DNA of 64,000 bases from Lactuca virosa (GCA_928212115.1 CAKMRJ010000001.1:188132414-188196413), one strand, 5' to 3'. Counted from the first letter of the stretch, positions 46,236 to 57,689 are shown. Notes: a model not told the origin generated them from the sequence alone. Numbers and translations are program-made.

Positions 46236-47072
46236 ATAATCTTGAAATTTGTAAAATGTAATTGACATTTGATGATAAATAAAAGCTGTTATTTATGAGT
46301 AAAGTGTTGCTATCTCTTGTCAATCGTTTACTATTATTTCTTTTTGCATGTTTTGACTTCCAGAATAATTATGTTATGGTTTATATCATATTATTCAAAC
46401 TCTCCACAGTCGGTCATATGTTGGAAGTAGATATGAATCAAGACTGTCATGGGTTGGCTTGTAGAGGTCTAAGATGTTAGACAAAGCGGGGCTACAACAC
46501 TCATGACTGCTCATAAGTTCTGAGTATTGGATTCAACCCACGCTCACTTGTATCACTTTATGGAATTTATCTCGAGTGATCGTGAGACGGTAATATCACA
46601 TAAGTCTTCAAACCTAGAGATATGATTTGTTGCCTATGAGTTGGTTATGCATTGATTGCACGAAAACGCATTGGTAACTCAATGTTATAAATCGTGCTTT
46701 TGTGTGTAATTCAACAAGTAGTAGAGCAAACATATGAGTCGAAGTTTATCTGTTCCTTCTAGGATTAGAAGAGATATCTAGGCCCCTCGATGATTTTGTT
46801 TTGACCTATGTACCGGGCCCGGTCAGAACTAAATTGATGTGTTCAGTTAAGTTCTATGTCAAACAAATCGGAAATCGGGAAACAAATGCTGGACAATAAG
46901 CAAGACCATGTTCCATGTATTTGTCCGGCTGATATCTAGAACAGAGGATTATATGATCACTTATCTAAAATGGCGCTTCATAGTTCAACAGAGTTTAAAG
47001 AGCTACGATTGCTGATCGATTCCTGAAGTCATACTTGCAACTATAGTTATTAGACTTATCCAAGTGGGAGAC
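46236..47072 (+). other. E10 3' non-coding region and polypurine tract
   Basis: Non-coding, homologous to 4485-5331 of E1. Polypurine tract AAGTGGGAGA at 47062-47071, one base before the LTR. Confidence 0.85.
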
Positions 47073-47839
47073 TGTTGGATATAGTGTCTAAGTCCATAAC
47101 TATATTTGGTATGTACTTGACCCGACCGGGCATGGTCCATTTGGGTTCCACTTCACCCGAACAATTTATGGATAATCGTTTGAGAATAGTATAAGTTATG
47201 ATTTATTAATATATTATAAGTCCTAATATATTAATATAAAATCATATTATTTAATTAGTATTGATCTATAATTAATCTAGAATTAATTTAGAGATCAAAA
47301 GTATGACTAATTAAATATGGGCTCTTGTATTTATATAGTGTGGGCTAATGCTTATTTGGAATGGGCTAGGCTTGCATGGAAAGTCCATGGATACTCCATG
47401 GAGCTTTAACCCATGGATCTCATGGAAATGAAAAGACATGGGTATTAGGGTTTACATGAATGTAACCCTAATCCACCACACAATATAAAGGAGGCTTTGG
47501 TTCTTGAAATCACATGAGTTGTGGTGAGTAAAGTAAGAGGGCCGATTTCAAGATGGTGATTACTATTCTCTCAAAGTTCCAAGTTTGTGGTGATTTGTGA
47601 TTTCCATTTGAGGCATCCACACTATTGGTGCTAGGCTCTAAAAATCCAAGCAATCAACTACAACTACAAGTTAAGTAATTCTACTAGCTTTATTTGATTC
47701 AAGTTCCCCATGTCATGCTAGATAGGATAAGAACCTTGGAAACATAATTATTTGCATGTATCATAGTCAAACATAGATCCAAGGTTTCTAGGGTTGCATG
47801 TACACCATAGGAGTGTTAGAATGCTCTGAAAACCCATCA
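47073..47839 (+). repeat. E10 3' LTR (767 bp)
   Basis: TGTTGGATATAG to AAACCCATCA, followed by CCTCG. Differences from the 5' LTR cluster in the first 80 bases and near 47515-47540. Confidence 0.95.
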
Positions 47840-47844
47840 CCTCG

Positions 47845-50800
47845 GTCCATGCATCATTCAGAAATTCACCAATTGCCCCAGGCTCCAAACTAGTTTGGAT
47901 GCCTAAACTAACCGTGTAATTCTCAGGCCTTGTGCAAGGAGGAACAAGAAGACGAATGGTTAATTGATAGTACATGCTCCTTGCACATGACCGGAAGGTT
48001 AGAATACCTTCGGGATTTCAGGCCAATTTGCAACGGTGGAAATGTCACATTCGGCAACAATGCGAATGGGGTCATCTGAGGTTACGGTGTTCTCACTACA
48101 GGGAACTTCTCTATTCAGAAGGTTGCTTATGTAGAAATCCTTAAACACAATCTCATCAGTGTTGCCCAAGTATGTAAGGCAGGCCATCGAGTTGAATTTG
48201 ATGATCAATTTTGCTATGTAATGACAAGTGATAGGAACACGTGTCTGATCAAATCCAGATCCGAAGGTACCATGTATCCTCTGGATGTCTCTATGATCAT
48301 AGGCAGACCGGAGCTGTGTTTCCTATCCAAAGTCGTATCCGAAGTCAGCTCGCTATGGCACCGCAAGCTAGCTCATCTCAACTTCAGGTACATCAACAAT
48401 TTGGTTACCGGAGAACTAGTGAGAGGACTCCTTATTCTCAAATTCAGCAATGATACTCTCTCTACGACTTGTGAATGTGGAAAGCAATCCAAAGCAAGTC
48501 ACCCTATGGTGATTGACTCTTCAATTTCGGAACCACTGGAGCTCTTGCACATTGATCTCTGCGGTCCATCCACCGTAGCCAGTCTCCATCATAAGAAATA
48601 CATACTGGTTATTGTAGATGACTTTACACGCTTCACATGGGTCTTCTTCCTTAGACTCAAGTCAGAAACACCGCATATTCTCATCAATTTCATCAAGGAG
48701 ATAGAACTTTAGATCAAGCTTCCAGTAAGACGTATCCGCAGTGATAATGGAACCGAGTTTACTAATCATCTTCTGAACATTTTCTTGGTTTCCAAGGGCA
48801 TCACTCACAACTTCTCCGCTCCTTATACACCGCAACAAAATGGAGTAGTAGAGAGAAGGAATCGCACTCTAGTAGAAGCAGCAAGATCCATGCTCAACTG
48901 CGCACACCTTCCTCTCTACTTCTGGGCTGAAGCAGTAGCCACCGCATGCTTTGTTCGAAACCGAAGCATTGTGTGCAAACGTCTCAACAAAACACCATAT
49001 GAGGGCCTTAACAACCGAAAGCCAAATGTCCGCTTTTTTCATATCTTTGGGTGTAGATGTTTTGTGATCAATAACCGAGATCATCTTAACAAGTTTGCAC
49101 CAAAGTCTGATGAAGGCATCTTCCTTGGCTATTCCATTAACAAAGTTGCTTACACGGTTCTCATCAGACGTACAAGGCTAATCATTGAAAGCTTCGATGT
49201 GAAATTTGATGTTTCTCACATCCGCAACGCCCCTCCATCTACTGAAACCACAGAAATCATGGAAAGCGATATCCCTGCCTCTTCAGGTCCTTTAAATCTA
49301 GTTGAAGTCAATTATAACGATCTTTTCGAGCCTGTTGAAATGGCGAAATTATCCGAAGTTCTTGTGTCTCCGGATGCTCAACAGCAGCATGCTGATGTAT
49401 CTGGTCCATCACTATCCGAAGTAGCATCTCTCAATACTTCCACCTCCCCGGTTGAGGGGGAAATCTCTACTCCTGATCAAGCAACAACCGTCAGGTTCCA
49501 GTACTTGATGTTGCTCAAGTTCCCATCCGCAGAGAATCATTACCATCAAACGTATCCTCGGATTCGGATGATGAACATATAGAGAACATTGACACAAGAA
49601 CCGACTCAAGGATTATCACTCTCCCATTCGTAGTCCAGGGGGAAACTTCTCAGGTTCTAGAGGAACTCCCATCAGCAATCCAGGGGGAACCTCTTCCAAC
49701 TGCTCAAGAAAATTCCATTCTCGCTCCAACAATCCAAGATGATTCCGCAGGATGTTCTTAAATCCAGGGGGAACTGCCATCTCCAACTGCATAGACTTCT
49801 GATATCGAAAACATTCCCTCTACTGCAGCTGCTGATCATCTGCAACCTCGTCTACACGTATGGACGAAGGACCACCCACCAGGTCAAATCATTGGCAACC
49901 CATCCATAGGTATCCAGACTCGATCTTCCAAGGACTTATCTGATCACTGCCACTACGCAACATTTATGTCCTCGGTTGAGCCCCGAACTATCAAATAAGC
50001 ATTACTTGAACCTGACTGGATATCCGCAATACAAGAAGAGCTAGAAGAATTCAAAAGAAACAAAGTGTGGCAGCTCGTTCCGAAGCCACGTGGTCACACC
50101 ATTGTTGGCACTAGATGGGTATTCAAAAACAAGCTGGATGAATCTGGTGCGGTAGTCAGAAACAAGGCAAGGTTAGTTGCAAAGGGATATAGTCAACTTG
50201 AAGGCATTGACTACGATGAAACGTATGTTCCGGTAGCACGCATGGAAGCTTTCCGAATCTTTCTAGCATACGCAGCCCACAAGAATATCAAGGTTCATCA
50301 AATGGATGTAAAAAGTGCCTTTCTCAATGGTGAACTAAAAGAAGAGGTTTATCTTCAGCAACCTCCGGGCTTTAAAAGTGTTGAATTCCCAGACCACTGC
50401 TACAAGCTTGAAAAAGCAGTCTACGGTCTGAAGCAAGCCCCAAGAGCATGGTACGAGACTCTTTCTGAATTTCTTGTCTCGTCTGGGTACAAGAGAGGAG
50501 TGATTGACCCCACTTTATTTAGAAAAGAAAATGGTAATCACCTTATGCTCGTATAAATATATGTGGACGATATCATCTTCGGATCAACTAATCAAGGAAT
50601 GGTGAATGAATTTGCTAAGCTCATGAAAAATAAGTTCCAAATGAGCATGAATGGAGAGATTATCTTCTTTATAGGACTTCAAGTGAAACAAATTCCTCAA
50701 GGAATATTCATTCATCAGGAAAAATACACCACAGAACTGCTAAAGAAATATTCTATGGACAACTGTTCTTCGGCTAAGGTCCCCATGGCCTTTGGATATA

Positions 50801-51524
50801 AGATCTCTGCTGATCCCTCAGACAAATCTATGGATCACAAGACTTATAAAGGTATCATAGGCTCTCTAATGTACCTCACCACAAGCCGACCATACATCGT
50901 CTTTGCAACTGGTGTATGTGCAAGGTATCAGGCTGACCCAAAAGTGTCTCACATGACCACATTCAAACAAATACTACGGTACCTTAAAGAAAGCAAGTCT
51001 CCTGGATTATGGTACCCCGCAGGCAATGACCTCAGGCTTCAAGCATTCACAGATGCGGATCACGCCGGATGCAGATTAGATCGCAAAAGTACCTCAGGAG
51101 GATGTCAATTTCTGGGAGGAAGACTCGTCAGCTGGTCATCAAGGAAACAAAGTTGCGTTTCTCTGTCTACCGCAGAAGCCGAGTATGTGGCCGCAGCCAA
51201 CTCTTGTTCTCAAGTTCTTTGGATGAAAACACAACTCATGGACTACGGATATATAGAATGCTGCGGATACCGATCTATTGTGACTCTGAAAGTGCTATTG
51301 CTATTTCTCACAATCCAATTCAGCACTCCAAGACTAAGCATATTGAGCTACGGTATCACTTCATCAAAGATCACATCCTGAAAGGTAACATTGAACTCAT
51401 CTTTGTCCATACTCATGAAGAGATTGCTGATGTGTTCACAAAGGCGCTTGAGTCTACAAAACTTAACACCTTCCTGCAAATGTTAGGAATGATGAATCCG
51501 GACCCGCAATTCTTTTTGAATTGA
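47845..51524 (+). pseudogene. E9 pol (protease, integrase, RT, RNase H)
   Basis: Protease motif WLIDSTCSLHMTG at about 47957, with Asp at 47966; the usual DSG is DST. Pre-integrase: HRKLAHLNF and CECGKQ (48360-48490). Integrase triad: Asp in HIDLCGP (48554), Asp in RSDNGTE (48743), Glu in VVERRNR (48851); a TAG after 48710 interrupts it. Reverse transcriptase from about 50040: GTRWVFKNK, KARLVAKGYSQ, HQMDVKSAFLNGELKEEV, YGLKQAPRAWYE, a TAA at 50554-50556, then YVDDIIFGST (50560 on). RNase H: DADHAGCRLDRKST, STAEAEYVA, CDSESAIAISHNPIQHSKTKH, DVFTKAL, stop after 51522. A frame change lies near 51270. Lineage signature: Sirevirus. Confidence 0.9.
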
Positions 51525-52368
51525 TAAGTACCGTAGACCATCCTTGGTCTCTGTTGCAGTCCTAACTGAAAGTTACTTATGATAGATGGTTTTGGTATAT
51601 CCTGTGTACCGCAGTCTATGTACCGCAACCATATATCATACTTATCCTTCATGGGTCCTTATTGTTTGTTATTACTAACTTCTTGTACAAGTGTTCTCCT
51701 CAGTTCCTCTACTGCAGACATTCATCTGTTCATCCGCAATGACATATGGTCATCCGCAATGAAATCTCCATCCACAACCACCTTGATGTTTTCTCAACTG
51801 TTTCATTAATCTTTGAATCATGGTGTGCTATTTAATGATCCTTCATTAAATAAGAAAACATTAAATAAAAACATTCCTTGAGAAACTGTCCCCTCACCTT
51901 TTTGAATAAACCTTGTGTCAGACCTATTTTAGGTATGATGACAAAAAGAACGTTTTTCCATAAACAAATCCTTAATTTGTCTTTTCCTCTTACCCATCAC
52001 GTCCAATCCGTTACAACTTCTCTTTGCACAACGGATTAAACCAACCCCATCTACACGCTCGCCTAACGTGATGTTGTACGTCTGACAGTTCATTAAATGG
52101 AAACCCCTTTTTGGTAAATCTCAAAAACATTTTTTAAACCGTTTCATATTATGTGGCTGAGATTTAATATCCCAAATCAAAAGACCCCCCCCCCCCAAAA
52201 CGTCCTTTTTACCTTATCCTTTTTCACCTAGGGTAAAAAACAGTTACTGTTCAAATTCATCCCTATAAAAACCTTTCTTCTTCCCCAAGATCACTTTACG
52301 CTCTCTGAACATTGAATCTTTTCTTCATTTTCGCACTCTGTTTCTACACCTTCTCTCAAACTCCTACA
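51525..52368 (+). other. E9 spacer between pol and third ORF, with promoter-like end
   Basis: No ORF. A run of 12 C lies at 52185-52196. The last 110 bases look like a plant core promoter and 5' UTR: TATAAAAA at 52264-52271, then a pyrimidine-rich stretch up to the ATG at 52369. Confidence 0.5.
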
Positions 52369-54884
52369 ATGGTGAAATCCGGTGTATCCAAGAAACACTC
52401 CAAAGCATCTGGATCAGTGAACCCTACTGGTTCAGACTCTGCTTCAAGGAATCCCACACCTACAATTGCTTCAAGCAATTTCAGAGCCGTGTTCGAAGAC
52501 CACCCATCCTACAATGCCCCAATCAAGATGATGATCAAGTTCCTGAACAATCACCCCCGGTTTAGCCCCTTCGATTCGTTCACAGACGTTGTCCCGCTTT
52601 CAACCCTATTCAATGTGCCTTTTCAGCCTATCGACCACTTGAGAACCCACAAGAAGTGCATCTTAATCTTGTTAACGATTCTTTACTCATTTTGTCTAAA
52701 GAAAAGTTTCTCTCTGCCATTAACCTTCTTGTTCATCTCTCAATCAAGATTTTTTCTCCATCCATGGTGGACATCACTTCTGCACTTTACCAGATGGGAT
52801 ATCAGAAGAAAATCAAATTCATTGGGGAATTCAAGAAAAACCAACTGCCTGCGTTCTGGCAATTCGTTTGCCATTTTGTCATCCGCAGTCTATCCGGTAG
52901 AACCGGAGGAACAGATAACATGGGACTCAAACTCCTTGAGTTAGTATGGAGTATCTTCACTGGCCATGACGTAAACTACGGTCAGATACTATGGGACGAT
53001 TTTCTGCAATACATTCCCAAGGAGAGTCCAAGGGAGAACCCTACCGAACTTACATTTGCAAGATTCTGGTCCCTCTGCATTTCAAACCTCCATGCGGATG
53101 CAGGAATCAACATGGGCAGCGACATCAACTTCTTTGTCACCAAGGATCTCAAAAGGTACAATCCCTCATCTGATCAATCTGTTTTTGGACCTATTCGAAG
53201 ACTTCCAACCCACATTCTCTCCACTCTTGGTCTTGAGACTGCTGATGTCTCAGATCACATTGAGGCTACGGAAGGTATTGCCCCATACCTTCCTACCCCG
53301 CCTCTTCAAAACCCATCCGTAATCATTAACCCTGGAAGTACTGCACTCCCATCTTCCACTACTCTCTCAAATCTTTCTCAAAGAAGAAAGAAATTAGCCT
53401 CAACCCATCAAGGCCCCCGTAACGTGTCCAAGAAACAAAGAACCCCAAAGAAAGATGTGCCCAAACCAACCGCACCCTCACAGAAACGCAAAAACACTCC
53501 ACCCTCACCCACTAATGATAGTGACTCTGATGAGGATGCGCAACTAATTGCCATTCTTAAGAAAAGGAAAACCAATCCCACTGGCCATATGCGTGACCGG
53601 ACAAATACCGAAGCCTCTCAAAAGGCTCTTGTAGTCCTTGGGGTGGCCCAGACCCATTCAACACCACTATCCTTTTCCAATCAGACTCAGAAAGTGAGTC
53701 TGATTCATCACATCGTGGAGACACCCCCCCCCCCCCAGTTCACTCCCCAGAGGATGACACTGGTTCACGCCCTAAGGTCTCTAGGGCTTCGCGACTGCAT
53801 TTCTTTTCTCCCGAGGAGTTGAACTCCATCCTCTTGAACGTAACCTAAACACTTCAAACACCTTCCCAACCGCAGGGCATTTCTTCCGCCCTTGCCAGAA
53901 CTGAGCCGAGGCGAAACTTGACTACGGGTCAAGGAGACCGAGGAAGCTCAGGAAATCCTACTCTGTTTACATCAGTAACAGGTGGTTTAGGCACGGTGAG
54001 CACAAATGTGCAAGGATCCGTGGATCCGAAGGACACTTCTGTGCGATTCCAAGGATTTGACGGAGAAGAATCTAATGACTCATGGTTGCACTACACTCCG
54101 GTGTCTGAGTCAGATGTCAAGACATATGCCGCTTTTCGTAGGGCATTCCAAGCACGTAAAGAACAGCAAATCAAGCAACAGCAACAGAAAGAACAGGAAA
54201 TCCAATCAGTGGCTAAGTATTGGGCAGACGCAATTAACAATGCCAATACCGTAGCCACTATTCTGAAGGTTCAAGACTAGATGACTGTAATGGCTGAGAC
54301 GATCCTAAAAGCTCAATCCACTGGTGAAGGTGCAGGCCCCTCCAAAGTAACTCCAACTCCTACTCTAACTCCAAATCCAATTCCAACTCCAACTGTTCAA
54401 GAATCACAAGACGAAGGAACCGCAATAGAAGTCAGCTCTACTCCAAGCTTCGGTTTTGATGATGTTGATCTTCAGGAGGTAAATAAGCCCAGTCCTTCTG
54501 ATGATGATCTTATGATGTTTGATGAAGAAGAAGAATCCAGTGGCTCTCATCATTCAACTTCTAAGCCCAAAGAGAAGAAGAAAAAGAAGAAGAATGTGGT
54601 CACAAGAAAAGAATTTTTGAGCCTGCAAGCAAAGGTCGATCAAATTATCGTTGCGGTCAAGCCAACTCAACCGCAACCAGAAGACATGCCCGGACCACAG
54701 TTGTTGCTTGAACAGATAGAACGCCTAGAAACTCGTGAGAGATTGGCTGCAGAAAGAATTTATCTCAAGGTAGAAATGGGAATTCGGTCCCTGGATAACA
54801 ATCGTCAAGCAGATCACAAGGCATTCATGGCTGCTGCGGAGCGCCTCATCTCTGAGGTTCTTAGGTATTGCTTGATGCACGTTT
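52369..54884 (+). pseudogene. E9 third ORF (Sirevirus env-like position), broken
   Basis: Start ATG 52369 (VKSGVSKKHSK), basic and Ser-rich. After a frameshift near 52650, a 388-codon stretch (52656-53822) contains a Trp-rich globular part (ALYQMGYQKKIKFIGEF, FWQFVCHFVIRSLSGRTGG, FARFWSLCISNLH) and then a Pro/Lys-rich part with basic clusters. A second shift falls in a run of 13 C (53724-53736). After it come VHSPEDD-type sequence, a stop at 53846, 53918-54280 (ending in a Gln-rich segment), a TAG, and a Lys-rich then coiled-coil end (LEQIERLETRERLAAERIYL). No transmembrane segment or signal peptide is evident after the ATG, so 'envelope' is a positional label only. The last ~25 codons of the open frame are E5 LTR. 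Confidence 0.6.
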
Positions 54885-56238
54885 TCGAAACATATGTCCA
54901 AAATAACATATTTTGCTTTATAACCCACAAAAATGGTGCAATAACTTGGTTATAATCATATTTGCTAGAAAAGTCATATTATGCTAAAAAAACCGTAGTT
55001 CTTATAGTTTTGATTTTATATCTTTTTCATAAGAACATATAGCATGTTTATACTTATTTTTCATACTTTTGTATTTTAAAGAAACTTTTACATATAAATG
55101 TTCATAAAGGTTGGTAGTAACATTATTTCATGTATTGAGCCCTTTTACACAACATATAAGCAAGCATTCATAACAACTTGTATATTTTACAAGTTTAATT
55201 GTATTCTCCCCTAAAACTTAGAAATCTCGAAAACGAAGGGGTATTAACTCACCTTATCTGTGTTTTCTTGACGAATGAAAGGTTGTAGATGGAAAGTTTC
55301 AAGTCAATAAAACTTGAAAAACACTTTGAAGATTTGAAGATCCTATTAATAGTAACACATGCTAATATGTGTAAAAGGATTAAAACTAGTATATTAGTGT
55401 GTAGAATCACTTACCAAAACTGAAGAATCACTTGGAAGAAATTAGGTTAGGAAGTTGAGAGCTTAAACTTGGAGAAGATGTTGGAAAATAAAGAAAATGA
55501 TGATGATGGAGGCATTCTCGGCCCAAGTAAGATGAGAGATGGGGAAGGGGATGGGGGTGGGTAGGGTGGGCATGCATGGATAAGTGTGGGAGATTTGACT
55601 TGTTGGAAAGGAGAGGACCAAGTTGTCTCATTTTTGGGTTCCATAACCCTTAAAGTCAAACTAGCCATTTTTTTTATAAAAATCTAGGCGTTTTTATAAA
55701 AGAGTGGAATTTTTATAAAAATGATGTGTTTTTAAAATAAAGTATGGTATAACGTATGTATACATATTTAATTTGAATTAGAAAAATTCAAATTATTATA
55801 ACTAACATTGTTATCAAATAATAATATGTTACATGAATAGTTAGCATAAATTTCCAAATTCTTTTCGTTAAAATTTGGTGTTTAGTCGGGTATAGACTTT
55901 GTCGCATTTGGTGAAGAATTCACCAAAAAGTTGTGTTTATAGCCTTTGCTATGAATTTTCCATGTAGTGTTAGGTTCATGAATTCCACTACATTTGTGTT
56001 ACGAATATTATTTATTCCCAAATAATATATAGCATAACTATCTCGTTGTTACGTTACTAACCCTATTTAGGATTTATATTTGATAATTATTGAAAGGAGA
56101 TGTACTTTGTATTAATACATGTGACTTGTATATTTGGAACATTAGGAAACATAGCGCTTATCCTAAAATCCTAATACTAGTCGAGTTGACTTGGTTGACT
56201 TGTTGATTTTGGTTGACCCAAAATTGATAGTTGTCACA
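54885..56238 (-). repeat. E5 5' LTR, outer half
   Basis: Aligns with 14945-15815 plus 21257-21641, clearly diverged. Its right end TTGTCACA is followed by TGTTC, the duplication found before 13579. At 55849-55853 it preserves the empty site of E6. The inner half is missing; the break to E9 lies within a few bases of 54885. Confidence 0.85.
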
Positions 56239-57689
56239 TGTTCTTGCAGACTTTCATGTTTGGAGGAAAGAAAGAGGAGGCATGAGATTTTGAAAGTTGG
56301 ATGTAGACCCAACATAGGGCTAGATGGTTGCGGATTTTGGTGGCAAGTATGGCAGTGTGAGAGCGCAAGAGGATTCTTATGGTATAGTTACCTTGAGATG
56401 TAATCATGGGATTGCTTTCTTTGAATATAGTCAGGCCAGCTACTAGTTAATGAATTCAGGTGATTTGGGAAAGTGAATCGGGAACGAAAAATTTATTTGT
56501 CTCTAATGTATACCAACTATGAGAATGCTACCCCTTGTATTATAAATGATCCTCCCGATGGATTGATGGTTGGGGAATTACTGACGAAGTGTGTGGTAGT
56601 CCATTTGTTTCTAGATAGAGAATCGGTGCTACGAATGGACTGTCAAAATTATTGTTTATGTATTTGCATGGGATTTTTGATGTTAGAGGCGGTTATGATT
56701 AGGAAGTTTTCGAGATCTCCATATGAGATTCAGAATCTATTTGAATTTGGTTGATCTTTATTTGGAAGATCATCTTGCGTTTTCTTATTCATTCCAAGAG
56801 TCAGGAATGGTATGTATCTGTTTGAGCCGGTTTGAGATTTGGTTTGTCAAAATGTCAGTTCGTGGTAGTTTGAACCCTAAGTAGGGGAGAACTGGTTATT
56901 TTTGCTTAGCGGATCATCGATCTGTTCAAGTTTATGGTTACAGAATAACGGATTACAGGAATCTGCGGTTTGGGTATGCGAGACTTGGGTTCAAGATTTG
57001 GTCAAGATAAAGTGTAGAGAAAGTTGTCATCAGATTTGTGTGCTAAGGAATGCATGAGTTGTCTTTGTGGTAGAAAGTCGTTGGTCAAGGAGCTTATTGT
57101 AGCCAATGGTTCCTATCATGAACGATGATGAATAGGTCATGAGACATTTAGTTCGCTCAAGTTGAGTATCGATTATTGAGGAATTTATCATCTTATTTTA
57201 TAGATTGTTGTCATGAGGCATTTGGGTCGCTCAGGTTGAGTATCAGTTGTTGAGGAATTTGTCATCTCGTTTTATAGATTGTTATCTATAGTCTACGGTA
57301 TGTACTTATTTATTGGTAAATATGCTTCAGATTTTGTATGTTTAGTTCCGCACAGGTTTTGTTCAGTAGTCTATTTGGTCATTGGATTAGTTGTTAAGGC
57401 ATTCTCGATCGATGATCATTTCTTCCATAGTCAATAGCTGAGGTCCTTCGAAAGCTTAAAGCTTTATCAATTGAAGTTCAATGGATGCGTCAACCTATCA
57501 TCAAAATTTATACATTGTACATTTTGGTTTCTAGGTATGGGTACCCTAAATTGTTGGTTATGGAAATATTGTTCATAACAAGCTCGGGTTGGCAGCGGTA
57601 CTTGGTTATTGGGAGTTTGTACGCCGGAGCGGTATTGTTTAGTTTTTCAGATGTGGCTTTGGATCTACGCAGAATCCAATTTTGGCATG
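56239..57689 (+). other. E4 internal sequence, right part
   Basis: Continues E4 after E5. No recognisable domain. ORFs of 60-93 codons are not conserved with anything else here. A 74-bp tandem duplication lies at 57136-57283. Ends at 57689 (GCATG), where E13 begins. Confidence 0.45.
57136..57283 (+). repeat. 74-bp tandem duplication
   Basis: Units start GTCATGAGACATTTAG (57136) and GTCATGAGGCATTTGG (57210) and are about 85% alike. Confidence 0.85.

Larger units (their letters stand above)
40356..47839 (+). mobile_element. E10: young Ty1/copia element nested in E9
   Basis: LTRs 40356-41118 and 47073-47839, flanked by the perfect duplication CCTCG (40351-40355, 47840-47844). Hand alignment of the two LTRs gives 13 substitutions and 4 short indels, so insertion is recent. 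All domains are present in order with primer site and polypurine tract, but the coding region carries several frame changes. Same family as E1, E2 and E8. Confidence 0.95.
36662..54884 (+). mobile_element. E9: Sirevirus (copia) with third ORF, 3' end deleted
   Basis: 5' LTR (36662-37203), primer site, gag, protease, integrase, reverse transcriptase, RNase H, spacer, third ORF. The third ORF after pol, the gag type and the YVDDIIFGST motif in reverse transcriptase identify the Sirevirus (SIRE/Maximus) lineage. Interrupted by E10 (40356-47839) and truncated at about 54884 by E5 LTR sequence; the 3' LTR is missing. Inserted in the E8 leader; left flank TTAAA (36657-36661). Confidence 0.88.
13579..56238 (-). 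mobile_element. E5: Ty3/gypsy (chromovirus-like) element, interrupted and partly deleted
   Basis: Minus-strand element. 3' LTR = 13579-15815 plus 21257-21641 (interrupted by E6). Integrase = 21682-22095 plus 28848-29846 (interrupted by E7). RNase H end = 29847-30066 (cut by E8). Right half of the 5' LTR = about 54885-56238. Both outer ends are TGTGA...TCACA-like, and TGTTC flanks the whole (13574-13578, 56239-56243). Reverse transcriptase, protease, gag, leader and the inner half of the 5' LTR are missing, best explained by a deletion ending at 54885. Integrase before the LTR, with RNase H preceding it, fits gypsy order. The WEREDQM tail resembles the C-terminus of chromoviruses. Confidence 0.78.
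10325..57689 (+). mobile_element. E4: LTR retrotransposon split by E5
   Basis: Left part 10325-13578 (5' LTR, primer site, leader); right part 56239-57689 (internal sequence). Everything between is E5 with its nested insertions. The join is supported by TGTTC at 13574-13578 and again at 56239-56243, the target duplication of E5. I see no gag or pol in either part, so E4 looks non-coding or badly decayed. Its own 3' LTR is not in the window; E13 begins at 57690. The interval includes all nested elements. Confidence 0.65.

Noticed and set aside
52312..52368. Signal peptide-like N-terminus (FFIFALCFYTFS) ahead of the third ORF
   Set aside because: It starts at a TTG, not an ATG, and lies in a pyrimidine-rich stretch that looks like a 5' UTR. 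The first ATG is 52369.
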